From Phycisphaerales bacterium (GTDB taxonomy: Bacteria; Planctomycetota; Phycisphaerae; SM23-33), in assembly GCA_003171235.1 (NCBI GenBank), contig PMYM01000249.1, positions 193-15,025 of the forward strand: DNA of 14,833 nt, written 5' to 3'. The first letter of the stretch is position 1. Each line of letters starts with the position of its first letter. A program made the position numbers and the translations under genes. Below the pieces are notes generated by a model that ran no database searches, was not told the origin of the DNA, and was given only the letters and a program-made list of their open reading frames with translations. Below are positions 1 to 6,414 of this stretch, piece after piece.

Positions 1-590
1 AGGGCGAGTTGGTGAATCTCGACATCGCCCTTGCCGGCCTTGACGGCGGCCATCAGCGCCTGGCGGTTCTGCTTGGCCTGCTGCTTGAGCGGCTGCACGG
101 TCTGCCGCGTCTGCTGGATGATCGCCTGGGCCTGCTGCTTCTGGGCGTCGGTCAGTTGCAGTTTGTCAACGATCTCCTGGATGCGTTGGCCGTCGAGCAT
201 GGGCGGGCGCGGCCCGGCGAACATGGGCAGCGCGTCCAGCTTGGCCTTTTGCTCCTCGGTCAGGACGGCCTTCAGTTGCGCAACGAGCTGCTGGCGCAGA
301 TCGGTCAGCTTTTGCATGGCCTCGCGGCTGGGGCGGCTGGCGGCCTCGCCCAGTTCCTTGAGCATGTTTCCCATCGCCTGGCGATGGGTTTCGAGGATCT
401 GCTTGACCTGGGTCTGCTGGTCGGCCGTCAGGCCCAGTTCCTTGACCAGCACCTCCAGCATTCGCCCGGGTTCCATTAACCCCGGCCCGGGGCCTGGCCT
501 GGGCCCGGCCGGCCGGCTTTCCTGAGCTATCACCGCGCCCGAGATCATCGCACACAAGGCTACTACGAAAAGCAATCGGCTGGCTGTCAT
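1..590 (-). CDS. Spy/CpxP-like LTxxQ periplasmic protein (C-terminus cut by window edge)
   Basis: The reading frame starts at an ATG (588-590) and runs off the left edge after 196 codons, so the C-terminus is missing. Residues 1-22 form a signal peptide (basic start, hydrophobic core, AxA-like end at VIAQ). A Pro/Gly-rich linker follows (residues 26-38), then a long Gln/Lys/Leu-rich helical region with three LTxxQ motifs at residues 54-58 (LTADQ), 110-114 (LTEEQ) and 146-150 (LTDAQ). This is the hallmark of the Spy/CpxP family of periplasmic helical proteins, some of which act as chaperones or envelope-stress or metal-stress sensors. An AAGGG ribosome site lies about 10 nt before the ATG. It is divergent from the hemerythrin-type lipoprotein gene across a 163-bp spacer. 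Planctomycetal LTxxQ proteins are numerous and mostly uncharacterised, so the precise role is unknown. Confidence 0.75.
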   Translation of the reverse strand, partial: MTASRLLFVVALCAMISGAVIAQESRPAGPRPGPGPGLMEPGRMLEVLVKELGLTADQQTQVKQILETHRQAMGNMLKELGEAASRPSREAMQKLTDLRQQLVAQLKAVLTEEQKAKLDALPMFAGPRPPMLDGQRIQEIVDKLQLTDAQKQQAQAIIQQTRQTVQPLKQQAKQNRQALMAAVKAGKGDVEIHQLA

Positions 591-718
591 GTTCGATCCC
601 TTCAAAGAGTTGTCGCGCACCTGGCCGCCCGGCCCCTTCCCTGGGCGTGGCGCTGGTGCGCTGCTGGACTAAACGCGGCGCCAGGGGGCCTATTGCAGCC
701 ATTGCCGCCGGCGGGGCA

Positions 719-724
719 TATACT
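719..724 (+). promoter_or_regulatory. candidate -10 box before the hemerythrin lipoprotein gene
   Basis: TATACT matches the sigma-70 -10 consensus at five of six positions and lies 29 bp before the ATG at 754. The best -35-like hexamer, TTGCAG at 693-698, is 20 bp away, longer than the usual 16-18, so this is only a weak candidate. Confidence 0.3.
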
Positions 725-753
725 GGCTTATCGTTCCCCATAGGAGAACAGGC

Positions 754-1470
754 ATGGCGCACAACCAGTGCACGCGTCGGCAGATGCTTCAGACCGGATG
801 CTCCGCCGCAGCCGCCATCATGCTGGCCGGATGCGCCAGCCCGTCGGGCCCGCCGGCACTGGCGGGCGGCTCCGGCGTCGGAGAGGAAAAGGAAAACGAG
901 CAGGTCACGCCGGGCGAGGACCTCATGCGCGAGCACGGGGCCCTGGGGCGGATATTGCTCATCTATCAGGTCTGCCAGCGGCGCCTGCAGGGGGGGCAAA
1001 ACCTGCCCGAGGGCCTGCTGGCGGGGCAGGCCATGCTCATCCGGCGGTTCGTTGAGGATTACCACGAGCGGAACGAGGAGCAGTACGTCTTCCCCGTGCT
1101 GGAGAAGGCCGCTCAGGCCGAACTGGTCCGGACGCTGCTGGCCCAGCACCAGGCCGGCCGGGTGATGACCGATCACATCCTGGCCAGCGCCCAGGTCGGC
1201 TGCCAGGGGCCGGCCCGCCAGCAGGCCATCGACGCCATCGGGCAGTTCCTGGCCATGTACTTCCCGCACATGTTCCGCGAGGACACCATCGCCTTCCCCG
1301 CATTCCAGAAGGCCTTGCCCCTGGAGCAATACCGCCGGCTGGGCGAGGCGCTGGAGGATCGCGAGCAGCAGGTGCTGGGCAAGGAAGGTTTCGAGCACGC
1401 GGTGGAGCAGGTGGCCGCGGCCGAGAAGACGCTGGGCATCTACGAATTGGCACAGTTCACGCCCCGGTGA
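754..1470 (+). CDS. Tat-exported lipoprotein with a hemerythrin-like HHE domain
   Basis: This 238-residue protein begins with a twin-arginine motif (RRQMLQTG, residues 8-15) followed by a hydrophobic stretch and a lipobox ending in LAGC (Cys27). It should therefore be exported folded by Tat and anchored by lipid. The mature part is a helical hemerythrin-type domain with the expected pattern of iron ligands: H61 (REHG), H104 and E108 (DYHERNEE), H132 (AQHQ), and H172 with E176 (FPHMFRED). Such domains hold a non-haem di-iron centre that binds O2 or takes part in NO or redox sensing. Tat export fits a protein loaded with metal in the cytoplasm. AGGAG at 742-746 precedes the ATG by 7 nt. Which small molecule it handles cannot be read from the sequence. 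Confidence 0.85.
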   Translation: MAHNQCTRRQMLQTGCSAAAAIMLAGCASPSGPPALAGGSGVGEEKENEQVTPGEDLMREHGALGRILLIYQVCQRRLQGGQNLPEGLLAGQAMLIRRFVEDYHERNEEQYVFPVLEKAAQAELVRTLLAQHQAGRVMTDHILASAQVGCQGPARQQAIDAIGQFLAMYFPHMFREDTIAFPAFQKALPLEQYRRLGEALEDREQQVLGKEGFEHAVEQVAAAEKTLGIYELAQFTPR

Positions 1471-1513
1471 CTTGCGGGCGACTGCCGGCGCACCTTGCCA
1501 ATCCCGTTTGAGG

Positions 1514-1621
1514 CAACCTGTTTGAAGGGGCAGGTCTTGCAGACCACGAAGAACCCTGCATTCCTTCGGCCCTCCATACCCTCGGTCAAATCAACCTGTT
1601 TGAACAGCCAAGTCCTGAAAG
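1514..1621. repeat. imperfect direct repeat, 78-bp spacing
   Basis: CAACCTGTTTGAA occurs at 1514-1526 and again at 1592-1604. The similarity extends weakly for about 15 more bases (CAGGTCTTG against CAAGTCCTG). No reading frame or known family explains it. Confidence 0.6.
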
Positions 1622-1942
1622 GACGGAAAGAGTTTAGCCGGGGGTGGAGCAAGCACGGCGCAGCCGTGCGCAGCGCAGCCCCCGGTAAGCGGCCTGCGAA
1701 GCGACAGAGCGAGTGGCTGGACCTGCGTGCGGAATTGATCGTGTCGCGATGGTGCGGTGAACTTTGTGGAAGAAGCAGGCGGGTAGGTCGGGCATACCTG
1801 CCCGACGCTCTTGAAGAGGCAACGAAGTATCGGGCAAGTATGCCCGACCTACGGACTGTTGGTTCAGAGCCCCTTACCGGGGGTTGCGCGGCCCTCGACT
1901 TCGCTCGGGGCCGCTTCACCCCCGGCTAAACTCTTTCGGCCC
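1621..1942. repeat. triple-nested inverted-repeat element (MITE- or REP-like)
   Basis: Three pairs of inverted arms sit one inside another. Outer arms at 1621-1649 and 1914-1942 match at 26 of 29 positions around the core GAAAGAGTTTAGCCGGGGGT. Middle arms share CCCCCGGTAAG near 1678-1690 and its complement near 1870-1883. Inner arms share GTAGGTCGGGCATAC (about 1782-1797) and its complement (about 1840-1856), and each inner arm is itself palindromic (TCGGGCA...TGCCCGA). A perfect 7-bp hairpin, GCACGGC-GCA-GCCGTGC, lies at 1653-1669. No protein is encoded. Folded, the whole block would make a long branched cruciform. It looks like stacked insertions of short non-autonomous palindromic repeats. 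Confidence 0.75.
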
Positions 1943-2083
1943 TGCGGGCCTGGGTTATCCGTGGGTTGCAGAAGCCTTGAACGGCAGTAGCAACTACCCC
2001 TCTGCGATAACCATCGCGTGGTTGCTCCGCTTCGCTCCGCAACCCACGGCACCCTTGACCAACCACGCCACCGGCCTCCTCCA

Positions 2084-2872
2084 TCAATTCCAAATCGTCT
2101 TGATTCTCAACCATGTTTTCTTGCCAAGAATAAAGGGGCAAGCGAGAGAAACGGCTCCGAATACAACGACAAAAAGCCACCAGCAGTTCCCTATCTTCTG
2201 AAGAATATTCTCCCCCTCGCCCCAGCACCATGCACCCGCTACGGCAAACGATTCAAGCAGAACCAGAAGGGCGACGGCAATGATGACTTGTTCGACTTTG
2301 GGATTCTCCAGCAGTTTGTTGGCCTCTATGCACCAGTTCATGTAATCCACACTATCGTCACCCGTTGGCACGGGGGGAAGTTCAGGATTCATGTCTAGCA
2401 TTTTGAACATGATCCACTGCATCAGCACACGATAGCGGACAAAACCCCCGTGGGAGCCTGTAGGTTCAAACCCGTCCTGCGCGAAATCCTCATCCACCCG
2501 TATCACTTGCAACGCCTCGTAGAGATCTTGTGGTGTCTCTGCGTGTGCAATCGCCGCAGCTGCCCAATCCGAATCGCCCTCTTGATCTGCTTCTTTGGGC
2601 AAGGGAGAAGGGGGCGGCGGGACATCATCCTTGTGGGCGGCCTGGACTTGCTCCTGTAGTTTCTGGAATTCCTTTTTTGCTTGTTCTTCCAATTCCGGCG
2701 GCTGTTGGTAAAACTCTTTGATTCGTTGTTTATCCCGCGCCACTCGCTGTTTAAGAGTTCCTTTACCTTCTGGCAACTGCGGGTCACTCAAATCCTTCAG
2801 GATCAGGAAGGTCGCCAGCCGCTGAGCCTCTAGTTGCTCTGCCTCCGTATACGTCTTGCTCTTTCGTGCCAT
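2084..2872 (-). CDS. uncharacterised protein with two C-terminal membrane segments
   Basis: This 262-residue protein is not recognised. Residues 1-80 are charged and helical, probably coiled-coil (basic N-terminus, then Gln/Glu/Lys-rich at 45-80). A short PPPPSP linker (85-92) and a mixed acidic soluble region (95-190) follow. Two hydrophobic segments, about 194-215 and 230-249, should form a transmembrane hairpin with a short basic tail. There is no signal peptide, so the N-terminal 190 residues are probably cytoplasmic. The ATG at 2870-2872 is preceded by AGGTGAG, which lies in the 3' arm of a 10-bp inverted repeat. It is divergent from the two-gene operon beginning at 3052, which also encodes membrane proteins. 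The varied amino-acid composition and the membrane hairpin argue that it is a real gene. Confidence 0.7.
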   Translation of the reverse strand: MARKSKTYTEAEQLEAQRLATFLILKDLSDPQLPEGKGTLKQRVARDKQRIKEFYQQPPELEEQAKKEFQKLQEQVQAAHKDDVPPPPSPLPKEADQEGDSDWAAAAIAHAETPQDLYEALQVIRVDEDFAQDGFEPTGSHGGFVRYRVLMQWIMFKMLDMNPELPPVPTGDDSVDYMNWCIEANKLLENPKVEQVIIAVALLVLLESFAVAGAWCWGEGENILQKIGNCWWLFVVVFGAVSLACPFILGKKTWLRIKTIWN

Positions 2873-2874
2873 TG

Positions 2875-2921
2875 CTCACCTGTCTTTCGGGTCGCCCCGG
2901 CGGGCCTGCCGGACAGGTGAG
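2875..2921 (-). repeat. inverted repeat that could occlude the ribosome site of the minus-strand gene
   Basis: CTCACCTGTC (2875-2884) and GACAGGTGAG (2912-2921) are perfect 10-bp complements separated by 27 bp that include a GC-rich CCGGCGGG patch. In the minus-strand transcript the 3' arm carries the AGGTGAG Shine-Dalgarno sequence, which ends 2 nt before the ATG at 2872. It could be an insertion-derived palindrome or a translational control hairpin. Confidence 0.5.
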
Positions 2922-3002
2922 TACGGCGGACTCGCGCGGGGCGATTGGCCCGCCCGTCGGCGGGTTACCCATTAGCGACAATTCTAACGCGCCGTTAATG
3001 CC

Positions 3003-3031
3003 TTGCAATGCGGGAATCGCCGCCGTAGAAT
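3003..3031 (+). promoter_or_regulatory. sigma-70 type promoter for the two-gene membrane-protein operon
   Basis: TTGCAA at 3003-3008 and TAGAAT at 3026-3031 are separated by exactly 17 bp. The -10 matches consensus at five of six positions and the -35 at four of six. Transcription would start near 3038, leaving a very short leader before the ribosome site (GAAGGGGG, 3039-3046) and the ATG at 3052. Confidence 0.5.
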
Positions 3032-3051
3032 CCCGAGCGAAGGGGGTAACC

Positions 3052-3474
3052 ATGTCAGACAACGGACCGTTGCCGGTGGATGGGATGGCTTCAGGGCCGC
3101 GAAAAGAGGATGGCATGAGCGAAGAAAAGAAGAAGGTCAATCCCCCCCTGCGTGTCGCAACGGTTGTGGTGGTTCTGGCGGCAGCCGGGGTATTGATCGG
3201 AGCCTTGGGCAGGCATCCCTACTCCTACTACACCGTGCTCCGGTGGCTGGCTTGTTCGGCGGCGGTGATGCTAGTCTGGCGCGGGGCCGTCCAGGGCGCA
3301 AAGTGGGCTTGGGCGCTTGTGCCGTTGGCGATACTGTTCAATCCCATCGCGCCGCTACACTTCTCCGTCAGCACTTGGCGGGCGTTGGATATTGCGGCGG
3401 CCGTGGTGCTGGTGTTGGCCGTGATCCTCATGGAGGTAGCAACTCTGTTGAGGAAACGCCGGCGCGGACACTAA
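3052..3474 (+). CDS. small four-TM membrane protein resembling the DUF6804 family
   Basis: The start at ATG 3052 is chosen over upstream in-frame codons because GAAGGGGG sits 6 nt before it and a good promoter lies just upstream. The product has 140 residues. A polar N-terminus (1-33) is followed by four hydrophobic segments at about 34-52, 60-78, 86-104 and 112-132, and a basic tail (LLRKRRRGH). The pattern PYSYYTVLRW (56-65), Trp-Ala-Trp (85-87), LFNPIAPLHF (95-104) and W...LDIAAAV (109-118) recalls small membrane proteins annotated as DUF6804, a family without known function. That family assignment is from memory of its motifs and is moderately secure. The next gene starts 24 nt after the stop, so the two are probably cotranscribed. 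Confidence 0.7.
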   Translation: MSDNGPLPVDGMASGPRKEDGMSEEKKKVNPPLRVATVVVVLAAAGVLIGALGRHPYSYYTVLRWLACSAAVMLVWRGAVQGAKWAWALVPLAILFNPIAPLHFSVSTWRALDIAAAVVLVLAVILMEVATLLRKRRRGH

Positions 3475-3498
3475 CAAACACAATCGAAAGGATGCGAT

Positions 3499-4302
3499 AT
3501 GAGCAATGCGCACATGGGAAGCAAGAACCGGATAGACGACATTAAACGGGAAGCGGTCGCGCAGGCCGAAAGGCTAGGCCATAGGCTTAAACGCTTCGAC
3601 AAATACAAGGACTCGGAGGTCTATTACTCCTCCTTTTGCGCCCGTTGCTCGGCTTATCTCCGCGTTACTGCCTCCGGAGGCTCAGGGCAGGCGGTGGAAG
3701 AGCCGTGCCAGAGATTGTGCCATTGTGGGCAACCTCTGACGCCAGATGATCTCGACGGGAAGTGCGTAAGTTGTCGAGGCAACCAGTTAACTCTATATCC
3801 CAAGACGTCTGCCGTTAGGGCAAAGAACAACCACTACATCGAATACTGCCGTAAGAAGGACCGAGACTTCGAACCAGGTCCGGTGGAACTGTCGGATTAT
3901 TTCTGGTGCTGCCAGCACTGTTTCCAGCGGTTGGGGCCCGGTTATCAGGGCGAGCCTGACGAGCAAGGACGTTGTAGCAAATGCGCCGAGGCGGAAAGGA
4001 TTTGGGCCAAGCGAAAGGCGGACGCCATAGAGGCGGCCGGCGGACTCAAAGCATGGCATCGCAAGCGACTCATTAAGAAGCTCCTACTGCCGGTAGACTG
4101 CATTGCTTGCGTTATCGCCATTATCTTTGCGGTGAGCATATTAATTGCGATAGTGTTCTACGGAGTATGGGGAATTTGGAACGAAATCTGCCCTATGTTA
4201 TCTCGTACTGATGATACTGTATGTCTCATCATCATTGCTCTATCAATTGCATGGGTCGCACTCAGACGAAAGGCCCTGAACGAAAGGCCTTCAGACTATT
4301 AG
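3499..4302 (+). CDS. cysteine-rich zinc-ribbon protein with two C-terminal TM segments
   Basis: This 267-residue protein carries repeated CxxC knuckles: C47/C50, C70/C74/C76, C89/C92, C137-C138/C141 and C159/C162. These are enough for two or more zinc ribbons or rubredoxin-like knuckles in the first 165 residues. The motif GHRLKRF (27-33) before the first knuckle resembles short 'GH...C..C' zinc fingers. A basic helical linker (166-195) leads to two hydrophobic segments (about 201-225 and 241-256) and a charged tail. With no signal peptide, the zinc part most likely faces the cytoplasm. AAAGGA at 3487-3492 lies 6 nt before the ATG. Codon use is less GC-rich than that of its neighbours, hinting at transfer. 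The specific function is unknown; nucleic-acid or protein binding at the membrane is the simplest guess. Confidence 0.75.
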   Translation: MSNAHMGSKNRIDDIKREAVAQAERLGHRLKRFDKYKDSEVYYSSFCARCSAYLRVTASGGSGQAVEEPCQRLCHCGQPLTPDDLDGKCVSCRGNQLTLYPKTSAVRAKNNHYIEYCRKKDRDFEPGPVELSDYFWCCQHCFQRLGPGYQGEPDEQGRCSKCAEAERIWAKRKADAIEAAGGLKAWHRKRLIKKLLLPVDCIACVIAIIFAVSILIAIVFYGVWGIWNEICPMLSRTDDTVCLIIIALSIAWVALRRKALNERPSDY

Positions 4303-4388
4303 GGCGTCCGTCCGAAATCTTATAGGAGTTGAAGAAGGCGTCTGGACAGATTATGCGATCCACAACCCTCCGGCGGGGGTGTGGGTGA

Positions 4389-4499
4389 TACCTCCCCCGC
4401 TCGCCCAAAATCACCGCGCGCTTCACCCTTCCTCCTGAGCCCGCCGCGCTGTCGCTGCTGGTCTTGGGCGGGCTAGCGGTGATCCGCCGGCGGCGGTAA
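4389..4499 (+). pseudogene. orphan PEP-CTERM sorting tail (remnant of a surface-protein gene)
   Basis: In one frame the sequence encodes a PPEP motif (4431-4442), a hydrophobic helix (ALSLLVLGGLAVI, 4446-4484) and RRRR followed by TAA at 4497. This is the complete three-part PEP-CTERM sorting signal recognised by exosortase in bacteria that make exopolysaccharide. The frame is closed upstream by a TGA at 4386-4388, and nothing upstream resembles the body of such a protein. The tail is therefore a decayed 3' end, or the body lies in another frame after a frameshift. It implies that the genome has, or had, an exosortase system. Confidence 0.7.
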
Positions 4500-4535
4500 C
4501 ACTGGCCGGCGGGTCTTCCCGATGGTTCTTCGATT

Positions 4536-5249
4536 CTACGGGGCGTGCCAGATAGTCTTCTCGTTCTCGTCGCGCAGGATCATCACTGCCCCATCTTTGT
4601 CCATGCCAAGCGCAGCGCGGTTCTTCTTGTTCTCGTCCAACAAATACAGTATTGCCCCATCTTTCCCCACGTCCAGCCCACCGCGGCGATTCTCTTTATC
4701 GTCGAACAGTTGTAGCCCCGGGCCGTCCTCCCCGATGCACAGTTTCGCGCGATTCTTGCCGTTCGCGTCCGACAGCTGCAGCCCCAGCACGCTCTTTTCA
4801 GCGCCAAGCTCGGCACGGGGCTTGCCCTTCTCGTCGTAAAGGCACAGCCCCGGCCCTTCCTTGAGCACAGTCAGAGCAGCGCGGAGCTTCTCTTTTTCGT
4901 CATACAGGCCCAGCCCCGGCATGTTATTGACAACGCCAAGCCCGACGTGGAGCTTTCCGCTCTCATCAAGCAAGGCCAGCGATGGCCCGTGCTTGCTCAT
5001 TGCCAGCGTGGCGCGCTCCTTCCCATTTTCATCCTCTAGGATGAATGATCGCGCCCGGATTTCCTTTTGTGTAGGGGCAGTCGTCGGGCTTTCGGCCTGC
5101 GCCGTACCGAGTCGGCCAGGTTGCGCGGATAATGCCCAGGCGAAGACCGTCCCCAGGCAGACGGCGGCCCCGACCAGCAGCCAACGGTAGCGACGTTTTG
5201 CGCGAGACAACTCCCGCTCCAATTGGTCTAAGCGTTCTTCGGTTGTCAC
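4536..5249 (-). CDS. membrane-anchored protein made of eight 22-residue repeats
   Basis: The start is taken as GTG at 5247-5249, because AAAGGGG (5256-5262) lies 6 nt before it, while the in-frame TTG at 5255 abuts that ribosome site. The 237-residue product has a charged coiled-coil segment (residues 1-20), one transmembrane helix (about 23-41) and a linker. From residue 68 onward it is an uninterrupted array of seven 22-residue repeats plus a 16-residue partial one. Each follows the pattern LxLxDExGKxRAxLxxxxxGPG, with alternating hydrophobic residues and a DE-GK turn, as expected of a regular beta-solenoid or stacked-hairpin fold outside the membrane. Lys and Glu are abundant. Similar LxDxxGxxRxxL repeats occur in many bacterial proteins of unknown role. 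The gene is followed on its strand by the PEP-CTERM remnant region. Confidence 0.8.
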   Translation of the reverse strand: MTTEERLDQLERELSRAKRRYRWLLVGAAVCLGTVFAWALSAQPGRLGTAQAESPTTAPTQKEIRARSFILEDENGKERATLAMSKHGPSLALLDESGKLHVGLGVVNNMPGLGLYDEKEKLRAALTVLKEGPGLCLYDEKGKPRAELGAEKSVLGLQLSDANGKNRAKLCIGEDGPGLQLFDDKENRRGGLDVGKDGAILYLLDENKKNRAALGMDKDGAVMILRDENEKTIWHAP

Positions 5250-5314
5250 TTGCAACCCCTTTCAATTTGACTTGACGCCAGGACCATACCCCGCCACCGC
5301 CTTGGCAGCAATAC

Positions 5315-5351
5315 AAAAAGAAAAGCCCCCGGCAGGTCTGCCGGGGGCTTT
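5315..5351 (-). terminator. strong rho-independent terminator for the membrane-protein gene at 5431-6261
   Basis: A perfect 14-bp stem, AAAGCCCCCGGCAG (5322-5335) with CTGCCGGGGGCTTT (5338-5351), encloses a 2-nt loop. Read on the minus strand it is followed by TTTTCTTTTT, a good U-tract. It lies 80 bp downstream of the stop of the minus-strand gene ending at 5431, and so insulates it from the repeat-protein gene beyond. Confidence 0.8.
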
Positions 5352-5371
5352 GACACACAAAGGACAATCAT

Positions 5372-5425
5372 TCACAGGCGAGACGCCTGTGCTACCCAAA
5401 CTCACAGGCGGGACGCCTGTGCTAC
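5372..5425. repeat. two tandem 24-bp REP-like palindromic units
   Basis: The unit TCACAGGCG(A/G)GACGCCTGTGCTAC occurs at 5372-5395 and 5402-5425, a 30-bp period with one mismatch. Each unit holds the inverted repeat CACAGGCG...CGCCTGTG and would form a small hairpin. The pair lies between a gene end and its terminator, the typical place for REP sequences. Confidence 0.75.
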
Positions 5426-5430
5426 AAGTC

Positions 5431-6261
5431 TTACGTTGCCGGTTTGGGCATTGGCTTGGCGTGCTGGCCGGAGAGGGCCCGGAACAGCCCGATGCCGCCG
5501 CGCAGCAGCAGCGTCGCCACTAGAACCAGGAGCAGGCAGGCCCACAGGAAGCTCAGCAGCGGCCAGAGCTGGCCTGGCACGGGCCCGTGGGGCCAGGCAA
5601 GGCCCACCAGGGCCAGGCCGCCCGAGAGGACGACGGCCGCCGCCAGCGATGCCCGCAGGCTCCGGCTTATGGGCGCCATGCGGATGGCCAGGCAGATGAC
5701 CAGGTAGATGAACAGGCCTATCCGCCAGTCCCACTTCAGCTCCGGCACCACGGTGCACATCCGCTGCAGCAGGTAGATGTTGTTGTGGACCTGGCCCCAG
5801 AAGGTGTTGGCGCTGTTGGGCAGGTCAACCGGCAGCCTGGCCGGGGCGAGGCTCTTTTCGGCCGGCATGGTGTATTGCTGGACCACCGGCTGGCCAAGGT
5901 ACTGGTGGGCGACGACGATGCAGGCGCCGCAGGCCACTATGGACATCAAGGCCCCGGCCAGCGAGCCGATGGCGTGGCTTTTCTGCGCCACGTCGGCGCC
6001 CGAGCCGCCCTTGTGCGCGCCGCCCGAGCCGCCGCCTTCGCCGGCCTTGGGCTTGCCGCCCGAATCGATCAGTTTGGCCCGGCGGATTTCGCCGCCGGTG
6101 ATCAGGCAGCCGAAGATATAGCCCATTTCCGAGACGATCGTGCCGGGCAGCAGCAGCCAGGCCGTCGCCGCCGGTTTGATCAGGCCGGCCAACAGTTTGT
6201 AGATGCCCGCCGCCGCCAGAATCATCAGCAACAGGTACAAGCCAAATGCCAGATAGACCAC
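5431..6261 (-). CDS. polytopic membrane protein with a possible degenerate M50-type site
   Basis: The start is a GTG at 6259-6261 with GGAAAGG 8 nt upstream. The 276-residue product has hydrophobic segments at about 2-28, 32-55, 99-120, 180-196, 204-223 and 232-254, separated by a Gly/Lys-rich loop (68-92) and an exported-looking loop (125-178). PGTIVSEMGYIF (39-50) followed by LITGGEI (53-59) has the spacing of membrane metalloproteases of the M50 type, which read roughly PGT-HExxH-x4-LTGG. Here both histidines are replaced (Ser44 and Tyr48), while Glu45 remains, so a zinc protease is not expected. The resemblance may mean an inactive relative or chance. A strong terminator follows. The gene looks monocistronic, and its function is unknown. 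Confidence 0.75.
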   Translation of the reverse strand: MVYLAFGLYLLLMILAAAGIYKLLAGLIKPAATAWLLLPGTIVSEMGYIFGCLITGGEIRRAKLIDSGGKPKAGEGGGSGGAHKGGSGADVAQKSHAIGSLAGALMSIVACGACIVVAHQYLGQPVVQQYTMPAEKSLAPARLPVDLPNSANTFWGQVHNNIYLLQRMCTVVPELKWDWRIGLFIYLVICLAIRMAPISRSLRASLAAAVVLSGGLALVGLAWPHGPVPGQLWPLLSFLWACLLLVLVATLLLRGGIGLFRALSGQHAKPMPKPAT

Positions 6262-6414
6262 GGTGTGCGCCTTTCCGTTTGGCCCGCGGAGGCCTTTCCA
6301 TAGGCCCGGGGCCCGCCGTCATGGCGGGTTATCTCGTCTCTGATATCGGACGGAAGGGCCGCAAAGCTACAGCCCTTTGCCCAGGAGAAAGCCCCCGCCA
6401 AGAACGGCAGGATG

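Larger units (their letters stand above)
1471..2083. other. gene-free repeat block between the lipoprotein gene and the two-TM protein gene
   Basis: The 613 bp between the flanking genes hold no convincing coding region. Predicted reading frames here are low-complexity shadows of palindromic DNA. From left to right it contains a 13-bp direct repeat (1514 and 1592), a nested inverted-repeat element (1621-1942), and a third inverted repeat, CCGTGGGTTGC at 1959-1969 against GCAACCCACGG at 2039-2049. Each is described separately. Confidence 0.7.

Noticed and set aside
166..1398. 410-residue minus-strand reading frame
   Set aside because: It crosses the start of the LTxxQ gene and the whole hemerythrin gene in other frames, has low-complexity composition and no family match. 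It is a shadow of GC-rich coding DNA.
1495..1929. 144-residue plus-strand reading frame through the repeat block
   Set aside because: Its product is simply the translation of nested inverted repeats, with no ribosome site or recognisable domain.
2866..3051. N-terminal extension of the DUF6804-like protein
   Set aside because: It would be translated from palindromic DNA upstream of the promoter at 3003-3031, and the ATG at 3052 has a much better ribosome site.
5250..5255. TTG start for the 22-residue-repeat protein
   Set aside because: The ribosome site AAAGGGG directly abuts the TTG. The GTG two codons later has correct spacing.
5372..5425. CRISPR array
   Set aside because: Only two palindromic units with a 6-bp gap and no cas genes. 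REP-like repeats fit better.
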